From CAZSMK01 sp964608095 (GTDB lineage: Bacteria > Sumerlaeota > Sumerlaeia > MWCT01 > JAGHBZ01), in contig CAZSMK010000134.1 of the NCBI GenBank assembly GCA_964608095.1, forward strand, positions 1-43,004: a DNA stretch of 43,004 bases, written 5' to 3'. The position numbers and the translations under genes are program-made. This document shows positions 36,480 to 43,004 of the stretch, in pieces; the stretch's first letter is position 1, and every line of letters starts with the position of its first letter. A model generated the notes under the pieces. That model was not told the origin of the DNA. It saw nothing but the letters and a program-made list of their open reading frames with translations, and did no database searches.

Positions 36480-36507
36480 TTGACATACATTGTTTCAACT
36501 TTAAAAT
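36480..36507 (+). promoter_or_regulatory. candidate sigma70-type promoter
   Basis: A perfect TTGACA at 36480-36485 and TAAAAT at 36502-36507 are spaced by 16 bases. They lie about 50 bases before the start of the large exported protein, in a 207-base gap after glgA, so that gene probably has its own transcript. Confidence 0.6.
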
Positions 36508-36559
36508 AATTTTATCCCAAAAGTAAAAAAAGAATCAAGATAACTGGAGGTAACACCAG

Positions 36560-37015
36560 ATGTTGTTTTTCAGTCGAAGAGAGAAGGGTGTTTTTTTATG
36601 TTCAGCGGTAATAACACTCTTTCTTTTATGTGCGGTTGTCCATGCAGAAACACCCGCTTTTATGTGGGTCAAGAAAGCAGGTGGAAGCGATTCCGATATC
36701 GGACGCGGTATCGCTGTTCTGTCTGACGGTAGTGTATACCTAACAGGCACATTCGAACTCACGGCTACCTTTGCAACCGGCAAGAGTCTGACTTCAGCCG
36801 GCAACTCTGACATATTCGTAGTCAAATACAATCCGGACGGCTCACTTGCCTGGGTGAAACGTGCCGGCGGGGTGGGTTACGATCTTGTGTATGATCTTAT
36901 CTTACTTCCAGATGATACTTTTTTGATCACCGGTCATTTTACCCAATCCGCAGTCTTCGGACCCGGTGAACCCGGTAGCGTTACCCTTACCACTTATAAC
37001 AGTTACCCCAACTAG
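36560..37015 (+). CDS. exported beta-propeller repeat protein, 5' part, ends at in-frame TAG
   Basis: 151 residues. Signal peptide at about 1-30 (basic start, hydrophobic core, VHAETPAF). Then come one full repeat of about 70 residues and part of a second, of the SBBP-like type (IAVLSDGSVYLTGTFE, DIFVVKYNPDGSLAWVKRAGG). GGAGGT lies 8 bases before the ATG. The frame stops at TAG (37013-37015) in the middle of a repeat, and the same frame continues with GAA then ATGTTTATTGCC, encoding the rest of that repeat (MFIAKYNTDGTLAW). So this is the N-terminus of the large protein at 37019-42748. If TAG is not suppressed, only this short exported fragment is made. Confidence 0.85.
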   Translation: MLFFSRREKGVFLCSAVITLFLLCAVVHAETPAFMWVKKAGGSDSDIGRGIAVLSDGSVYLTGTFELTATFATGKSLTSAGNSDIFVVKYNPDGSLAWVKRAGGVGYDLVYDLILLPDDTFLITGHFTQSAVFGPGEPGSVTLTTYNSYPN

Positions 37016-37018
37016 GAA

Positions 37019-40000
37019 ATGTTTATTGCCAAATATAATACAGATGGTACTCTCGCCTGGGCAAAACGCGCAGGAGGTAACGGAGACGAAGCAGGTCGAG
37101 GCGTTGCCGCTTTTCATGACGGAAGCTCGGTAGTGACCGGTCACCTTTACAACACTACTGCCACCTTCGGTCCAGGTGAATCTAATGAAACACAACTAAG
37201 CACCAGTGGTACTAACAATTACGATATATTTGTGGCGAAATATAATCCCAACGGAACTCTGGCATGGGCGAAACGAGCAGGTGGTTCCGGCTGGGATATG
37301 GGATATGGAGTCGATATAGTCTCGACCGATAGTGTCATGGTAACCGGGTTTTTTAAAGATACCGCAACCTTTGGTCCCGGCGAATCCAACGAACAAAGTC
37401 TTACCGCTACTGACACCGCACGAGACGGTTTTATTGCACGTTATAATCCAGATGGCACGTTGAAGTGGGTAAAAAAAGCTGGTGGGATAAATAATGATGA
37501 GGTAGAAGACGTAGCGGTTACTTCTGAGGGTAATGCAATTATTACGGGATATTTGTGGGAGACGCTTACCCTCGGCTCAGGCGAAAACGAGGTTACTCTT
37601 ACCTCTGACGGTAGTTATGATATCTTTCTTGCAAGTTATGATACCAGTGGTACGTTGAATTGGGCTAAACGCGCCGGAGGGACAACTTCAGATAGGCCAT
37701 GGGGAATTGCACTGCGGCCCGAAGGGGGTGTTATAATAACGGGTGTATTTGCCGGTGCTTGTACCTTTGGACCCGGCGAACCCGGCGAAGTTACCTTGAG
37801 TCCTGTTCAGGATTGGTATGAAGATGTGTTTGTGGCGGAATACGAGTCCAGTGGTACGCTTGCATGGGCAAAAAAAGCAGGCGGCGCAGTATTTGATGCA
37901 GGGTTTGCGGTTACACAACTCCCGGAAGGTAGTGTCTGGGTGACTGGCACTTTTCGTGAGACCGCAACTTTTGGCGCCGGTGAACCCAATCAGGATAGCG
38001 TGACTTCTTCGGGCATTGGCGACATTTTCGTTGCCAAGTACGCACCGACTACGCTCGAGGCGACACCCACGCCTACACCAAGCCCGACGCCAACTGAAAC
38101 GCCGACGCCGACACCATCCGCAACACCTTCACCGACGCCAACTGAAACGCCGACACCAACACCATCCGCAACACCTTCACCGACGCCGACCGAAACACCA
38201 ACACCCACACCATCCGCAACACCAACACCGACGCCAACGGAAACGCCGACACCTACACCATCTGCAACACCTTCACCAACGCCAACGGAAACGCCAACAC
38301 CAACACCCAGTCCTACGCCGACCGATACCCCAGTTCCTACACCGCCTCCTCCCATAATATATGTTCCCTCGGATTATGGCACTATTCAGGCGGCAATCGA
38401 TGCAGCCTACGACGGATGTGAAATTATCGTCTCTCCTGCTACCTATTTCGAGAATATTAATTTCAAGGGGAAGGACATTACGGTTCGTTCTACCGATCCT
38501 CACGATGCCGATATTGTGACGGCAACGGTTATTGACGGCAGCGCTGCAGGCTCTGTCGTTACCTTTGATGGCACTGAAGAGACCAGTACGGTTCTCTCTG
38601 GTTTTACCATAACCAACGGGTATGAACTCTCGGGCGGGGGCATTTATGGTAATGGAACTCTGGCGACGATAGAATATAATCGTATCACTTCTAATACTGC
38701 CTACGGCTCATCGTGGCCTGATGGTTTAGGCGGTGGGCTTTATTGGTGTTATGGCGAAATCAGGAACAATTTCATCGCCCACAACACCGCTTATCTCGGG
38801 GGTGGCATTTTTGATGCAGAATCAACTATTCAAAATAATATCATCGCCTATAATTATGCAGATCACGGCGGTGGGATTCTGAGCTCATCAGGTCCTTTAT
38901 TTAACAATACCATTTATGGTAATACCGCAGCGGTTCAGGGCGGTGGAGTTGATGGGGCTTATGACGAAGTGGTGAATTGCATAATCTGGGGGAACACGGC
39001 TCCATCGGAGCCACAGTTCAGAAACTGTTCGTATCCAGAGTATTGTTGTATCCAGGATTATGTTGATCCGTTCGATGGCCTTTACTGCATAAATGAAAAT
39101 CCCCGTCTTGCTGATCCGGCAAGCTACGACTTCCATCTCACGGATTCTTCGCCCTGCATTGATTCCGGAAGGGTCGTCTCCGGCATGTCGTTCGATTACG
39201 AAAATGATGTACGACCGTATGACAGTTTTTCTCTCACCCGAGGCGATGGCTCCGATTTCGATATAGGCGCGGATGAGTTTATGGGTACTGCTCAGCTACC
39301 TCCTCCACATTATGTGTATGTACCTGCCGATTACTTCTCGATCCAGGAAGCCATAGACGCCGCGTATGATTGGTGGGTTATTGTCGTGTCGCCCGGCACG
39401 TATCTCGAAAACATCGATTTCAAAGGTAAAAACGTCACCGTGAAGTCAACTGATCCCACAAGCTCTTCATGTGTCAGCGCCACTATCATAGATGGACAGA
39501 CATGGGATTCAGTGGTCACGTTTGCAGGCACAGAGACAACCTCTTGTGTGCTTTCCGGTTTCACTATCACGAACGGAAAGGCGGAACGCGGAGGCGGCAT
39601 TTACGGCAACGATACACTTGCCACTATTGACCATTGCGTGATCACGAATAATCTCGCGTACTGGACCTATTATAATGGCTATGGTCATGGCGGAGGCATA
39701 TACGGATGCGATGGCACTATTCAGTACAACACGATTACGTATAACACCGCCTCGGAAGGTGACGGCGGCGCTTTGCGGTCATGCGGGGGTACGATTCAGC
39801 ATAACACTATTTCCAACAATACCGCCGTAGGCTCTCGTTCTTATGGCGGCGCCATGCATGCATGTAACGGCATTATCCGCAACAACACCATTGCTGATAA
39901 TGTCGTCACCAAGGAGGGCGGCGGTCTTAGCTGGTGCGGCGGGCTTGTGCAGAACAACCTGATTCTCGACAATACAGTACTCGAGTCATACGGTGAAGGC

Positions 40001-42748
40001 GGCGGGCTTCATAGCTGCCGCGGAACCATCGCCTACAACACTATAGCCGATAACACCGCCCATTATGGCGCTGGTATGTACGACTGCGATGCATTTATCA
40101 TCGGGTGTATTGTATGGGGTAACTCCACCGATTTCTGGAACGTCACCGATAGCAGCAATCCTCTCTATTCGTGCGTTGAAGGGTGGACTTACACGAACAC
40201 CGGTACAATCGCATCTGATCCCCTGTTTGTCGACGCGGTTGGCGGCGATTACAGATTACAAGCAGGTTCGCCCTGTATCGATACCGGAAATACCTATTAT
40301 CTTTTCGGCGACTACATAGCCGATCGGGATGGGAATTGCCGTCTGAACGGGAGCATGGTGGACATGGGCTGTTATGAATACGGCGCGTCACCCGACCGCG
40401 ACGGCGACCTCCTTGCCGACTCGGCTGAAGCAGCTGCCCGCGCAGTTCAGAATTGTGCGGATACGGATAACGATTCGTTAATGGACGGTGCGGAGGTATT
40501 GCGCGGTACTAATCCTGCTGTTGCTGATTCACCCACCGGCATTGCCGTTCCTTCTTTTGCCGATTCCATACAGAAGGGTATCTTCTTGGCATTTCACGAT
40601 GAAGAAGTGACGGTATATCCGGGTACTTACGCCGAGAACCTTCATCTCATGGGTAAACCCGTTATTGTTCAGGGAACCAACCCTTATGACAGCGGCACTG
40701 TTGATTCCACTATTGTCGATGGAGGGAACCAGCAGGCGTTAGTTTTTTGCGAGGGCTCGGAAACTACGTCGACTGTTGTGAGAGGCTTGACCTTAGAGAA
40801 AGGTTCAGCGCTATGGGGCGCCGGGATTACGGGTAAGGATACCTATGTAAAGATTGAATATAACACTATCAGAAATAGTTATGGGGCTGCGCTTTACCGG
40901 TGCAATGGTTTGATCCAGCACAACACTATCACAGGAAACACCAACTGGAGCTATGACGTCGAGTACGGCGCCGGTTTGCATGGATGTCAGGGCACTATCC
41001 AGTATAATGTGATTTCCCATAACTATGCCAACGAGGGTGGCGGCATGTGGGATTGTGACGGATTGATTCAGTACAACTCAATTGTCCACAACCTTGCGGA
41101 AGAAGGTGGCGGGATCTATTATTGCGACGGCACTATTCAGAACAATCTCATTTCCCGCAATACCGCGATTGACGGTGGTGGTCTCTATTGGTGCGATGCC
41201 TTAATCCGCAATAATATCATCTCCTTCAACAGCGCCTATCTTGGCTATGGCGGCGGGTTATACGTATGTGGCGGTCTGGGTCCATCAAAAATCTATAACA
41301 ATACCATATACGGCAATATGGCAGAAGATGGCGGGGGCGGGATTGCTTCCTGTGCTGCTGATATCAAGAACAACATCGTCTGGGCTAACACTGCTGATGC
41401 CGATGCACAGATTTATAATTGTCCCACACCCAGTTATTGCTGTATCCAGGATTGGACCGGTGGCGGCACAGGAAACATTACTAACGATCCATTGGTGGTC
41501 GACCCGGTGAACAACATCTTCAACCTTACCGCTGATTCGCCTTGTATCGATGCAGGTGTCAGGATTTCCGACCTTTACATCGATTATGATGGAGACGCTC
41601 GTGGGTATAACGGTACATCGGAACCTCGCGGCGACGGCTCTGATTATGATATAGGTTCTGACGAATATACCGGTGCCGTACCCACGCCGGGTCCTTCTCC
41701 GACACCCACTCCTATTCCGACAGAAACACCTACACCTTATCCAACGCCGACCCCGATTCCGGGCTACAAGCTCTATACCTTCGAGGGCGATACCGAGGGA
41801 TGGATATTCGAGGGACCTCATGTGAATTTAGCCGACGCCGCCTATACAGGGGCAACATCATCCTATGACGGTCATCGGCTTGGGATTGGGACAGATAATA
41901 GCACCAGCATGTTCGGCTTTTGGCTCGCTCCGGAAGGTATTGAAGTTGTTCCTGATAAGCTCTATACCTTCATGTGGTCGTTGAGCACCGATCAGGAAAA
42001 TCAGAACGATACGCCGGTGGTACGATTTCGTGTGACTGATAACGCTTACGCTTATAGTATGCTGATGATTCTACAATCCTCACACCCGAGTACGAATCCA
42101 TTCATGCCTCCATCCTCCGGATACAGGACGTATGCCCAGTATATTTACCCACTTAATACAGAAGACCTTTTGCCGATCTTAGATGTGTACGATTTCGATC
42201 CAGTCAACGAGGGAACCATATACCTCGAGGAGCTGGAAGTGGTGAATAACGATGTACCTATCTACGGTTGGGAGAATGTTCCTGTACCTTCGTTTTCGAG
42301 CTGGACCCATTCGACCAGCATTCCGCCTTACCACAGCGCTACCTTCGGAAGCAGCGGTGGTTTGCAACTTAATTCCTCTATCTCGGAGAATTTCTGCTTC
42401 AGTTTCTGGCATAGTGGAAACGTCGGTGATCTTGTTGATTATTCACTGTATCGGGTCGGTTTTACCGTTTCCTCGAGTGCCACTTCACCTCCCAACGGTA
42501 TGTTCCGAATACAGTCGCAGGATAACCAGGTAAGCTATCGTCTTAGATACTTTCCTTCCTTAGCGCCGGATGCCGATGGCGAATATTACCCGATTTTCTT
42601 TTACACTCACGAATATGTCCCCGGTGAGGCAGGCTTCAACCTGAACTATGAGATTGCCGACTTTGAAGGAAATCTCGGTGGCTGGATAACGCTCGAGGAT
42701 GTTCAGATCGATCGAACACTCTCTTGCCCGATCTATCCATCATTTTAG
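37019..42748 (+). CDS. giant exported protein: beta-propeller repeats, Pro-Thr linkers, beta-helix modules
   Basis: 1909 residues from the first ATG after the internal TAG; the full frame from 36560 is about 2060. Order of parts: five more propeller-type repeats marked by LAWAKRAGG (seven with those upstream); a Pro-Thr linker at 38050-38350; a right-handed beta-helix module starting YVPSDYGTIQAAIDAAYDG; a second from about 39313 (YVPADYFSIQEAIDAAYDW); a calcium-binding-like segment (DRDGDLLADSAEAAA, DTDNDSLMDGAE); a third beta-helix block from about 40540; a short second Pro-Thr linker at about 41690-41760; and a beta-rich C-terminal region of about 320 residues. It is probably a surface or secreted carbohydrate-binding or adhesive protein. 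No ribosome site precedes the ATG at 37019, which supports reading it as a continuation. A terminator follows. Confidence 0.88.
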   Translation: MFIAKYNTDGTLAWAKRAGGNGDEAGRGVAAFHDGSSVVTGHLYNTTATFGPGESNETQLSTSGTNNYDIFVAKYNPNGTLAWAKRAGGSGWDMGYGVDIVSTDSVMVTGFFKDTATFGPGESNEQSLTATDTARDGFIARYNPDGTLKWVKKAGGINNDEVEDVAVTSEGNAIITGYLWETLTLGSGENEVTLTSDGSYDIFLASYDTSGTLNWAKRAGGTTSDRPWGIALRPEGGVIITGVFAGACTFGPGEPGEVTLSPVQDWYEDVFVAEYESSGTLAWAKKAGGAVFDAGFAVTQLPEGSVWVTGTFRETATFGAGEPNQDSVTSSGIGDIFVAKYAPTTLEATPTPTPSPTPTETPTPTPSATPSPTPTETPTPTPSATPSPTPTETPTPTPSATPTPTPTETPTPTPSATPSPTPTETPTPTPSPTPTDTPVPTPPPPIIYVPSDYGTIQAAIDAAYDGCEIIVSPATYFENINFKGKDITVRSTDPHDADIVTATVIDGSAAGSVVTFDGTEETSTVLSGFTITNGYELSGGGIYGNGTLATIEYNRITSNTAYGSSWPDGLGGGLYWCYGEIRNNFIAHNTAYLGGGIFDAESTIQNNIIAYNYADHGGGILSSSGPLFNNTIYGNTAAVQGGGVDGAYDEVVNCIIWGNTAPSEPQFRNCSYPEYCCIQDYVDPFDGLYCINENPRLADPASYDFHLTDSSPCIDSGRVVSGMSFDYENDVRPYDSFSLTRGDGSDFDIGADEFMGTAQLPPPHYVYVPADYFSIQEAIDAAYDWWVIVVSPGTYLENIDFKGKNVTVKSTDPTSSSCVSATIIDGQTWDSVVTFAGTETTSCVLSGFTITNGKAERGGGIYGNDTLATIDHCVITNNLAYWTYYNGYGHGGGIYGCDGTIQYNTITYNTASEGDGGALRSCGGTIQHNTISNNTAVGSRSYGGAMHACNGIIRNNTIADNVVTKEGGGLSWCGGLVQNNLILDNTVLESYGEGGGLHSCRGTIAYNTIADNTAHYGAGMYDCDAFIIGCIVWGNSTDFWNVTDSSNPLYSCVEGWTYTNTGTIASDPLFVDAVGGDYRLQAGSPCIDTGNTYYLFGDYIADRDGNCRLNGSMVDMGCYEYGASPDRDGDLLADSAEAAARAVQNCADTDNDSLMDGAEVLRGTNPAVADSPTGIAVPSFADSIQKGIFLAFHDEEVTVYPGTYAENLHLMGKPVIVQGTNPYDSGTVDSTIVDGGNQQALVFCEGSETTSTVVRGLTLEKGSALWGAGITGKDTYVKIEYNTIRNSYGAALYRCNGLIQHNTITGNTNWSYDVEYGAGLHGCQGTIQYNVISHNYANEGGGMWDCDGLIQYNSIVHNLAEEGGGIYYCDGTIQNNLISRNTAIDGGGLYWCDALIRNNIISFNSAYLGYGGGLYVCGGLGPSKIYNNTIYGNMAEDGGGGIASCAADIKNNIVWANTADADAQIYNCPTPSYCCIQDWTGGGTGNITNDPLVVDPVNNIFNLTADSPCIDAGVRISDLYIDYDGDARGYNGTSEPRGDGSDYDIGSDEYTGAVPTPGPSPTPTPIPTETPTPYPTPTPIPGYKLYTFEGDTEGWIFEGPHVNLADAAYTGATSSYDGHRLGIGTDNSTSMFGFWLAPEGIEVVPDKLYTFMWSLSTDQENQNDTPVVRFRVTDNAYAYSMLMILQSSHPSTNPFMPPSSGYRTYAQYIYPLNTEDLLPILDVYDFDPVNEGTIYLEELEVVNNDVPIYGWENVPVPSFSSWTHSTSIPPYHSATFGSSGGLQLNSSISENFCFSFWHSGNVGDLVDYSLYRVGFTVSSSATSPPNGMFRIQSQDNQVSYRLRYFPSLAPDADGEYYPIFFYTHEYVPGEAGFNLNYEIADFEGNLGGWITLEDVQIDRTLSCPIYPSF
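38081..38320 (+). repeat. five tandem 48-bp repeats encoding a Pro-Thr linker
   Basis: Five consecutive 48-base units (38081, 38129, 38177, 38225 and 38273) each encode SPTPTETPTPTPSATP or a close variant. Differences are mostly in third codon positions, so the repeat is old enough to have drifted while the protein was kept. It forms a flexible, probably extended linker between the propeller repeats and the first beta-helix module. Confidence 0.85.
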
Positions 42749-42779
42749 ACACTAAAAGTAAAAGTGAAACCTATCATGA

Positions 42780-42816
42780 GGCAGGATTTCACCAAGTCCT
42801 GCCCTTTTTCTTTTTT
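42780..42816 (+). terminator. intrinsic terminator
   Basis: GGCAGGATTT at 42780-42789 pairs with AAGTCCTGCC at 42794-42803 (one G-T wobble) around a CACC loop, followed by CCTTTTTCTTTTTT. It lies 32 bases after the stop of the giant protein gene. Confidence 0.85.
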
Positions 42817-43004
42817 GCTGAAATCAAGAGATGCGTCAGGTTATAAAGAACTTATATTATTGAGGAGATGTACTATGACAACCTATTGTAGGCGTGAGAC
42901 TTTAGCCCAAGTTCGACAGTTTACCCTTTGAAGACCTTTTTTTTGTCTTTTTTTCGGGGTATGATTAGCCGCAAGTCCTTGTATGACGTAGGGGTACTTT
43001 TTGA
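42817..43004 (+). other. window end, no clear gene
   Basis: An 18-codon frame at 42875-42931 has GAGGAG upstream but is too short to call. A T-rich stretch follows. No promoter or repeat is convincing. Confidence 0.3.

Noticed and set aside
38081..38320. CRISPR-like array
   Set aside because: The units are directly joined without spacers and encode a protein linker.
37990..38355. Long Gly/Val-rich frame on - opposite the Pro-Thr linker
   Set aside because: It is the antisense shadow of the 48-bp repeats; its low complexity follows from the repeat.
42875..42931. 18-codon frame with GAGGAG upstream
   Set aside because: Too short to support without expression data; a chance match is likely.

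Overview
The window comes from a diderm bacterium: it carries a TolC-type outer-membrane efflux protein, several Sec-type signal peptides and standard AGGAGG-like ribosome binding sites. The phylum cannot be fixed from this sequence. The mix of a GlgE/TreYZ alpha-glucan cluster, Pro-Thr linkers, beta-helix surface proteins and many orphan membrane proteins suggests an uncultured environmental lineage rather than a well-studied model. TAA, TGA and TAG all end genes here, so the code looks standard. No rRNA, tRNA, CRISPR array or complete insertion sequence was seen.

Layout. (1) 1-5750 is an accessory region: an ankyrin-repeat protein on +, then small or damaged genes on - (a small membrane protein, a hypothetical gene split by an in-frame TAA, an ABC ATPase 5' remnant abutting a permease-like ORF, and a LapA-like / M50-like protease / possible PH-like group). 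(2) 5927-9957 holds a receiver-PAS-histidine kinase protein on +, facing a TolC-like plus PhnD-like binding-protein pair on -. (3) 10176-18125 on - is the most interesting part: a zinc-ribbon membrane protein, a radical SAM/SPASM enzyme, a second SPASM protein without the radical SAM cysteine motif, a membrane protein ending in a cysteine-alanine tail, a methyltransferase, and then a PMT/ArnT-like glycosyltransferase with a C-terminal PA14-like domain, split by an in-frame TGA. (4) 18563-36352 on + is an alpha-glucan/trehalose cluster: glgE, treS-mak fusion, glgB, a small winged-helix protein, treZ, a GH57 enzyme, treY, malQ, glgA. (5) 36560-42748 on + is a very large exported repeat protein, interrupted by an in-frame TAG.

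How the genes fit together. In the glucan cluster TreY/TreZ cut trehalose from alpha-glucan, TreS interconverts trehalose and maltose, the fused maltokinase makes maltose-1-phosphate, GlgE extends alpha-1,4-glucan from it and GlgB branches the product. GlgA gives the classical nucleotide-sugar route, and MalQ and GH57 remodel chains. In the - strand operon at 12.3-18.1 kb, two SPASM proteins with possible PqqD-like N-termini sit beside a membrane protein whose predicted cytoplasmic tail has seven cysteines in C-A repeats. I infer that this tail is the substrate of the radical SAM enzyme.

A second theme is in-frame stops. At 37013 (TAG) and 11115 (TGA) the protein clearly continues in the same frame past the stop. 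At 2522 (TAA) and 4308 (TGA) it may do so. These are either nonsense mutations or consensus errors, or readthrough.
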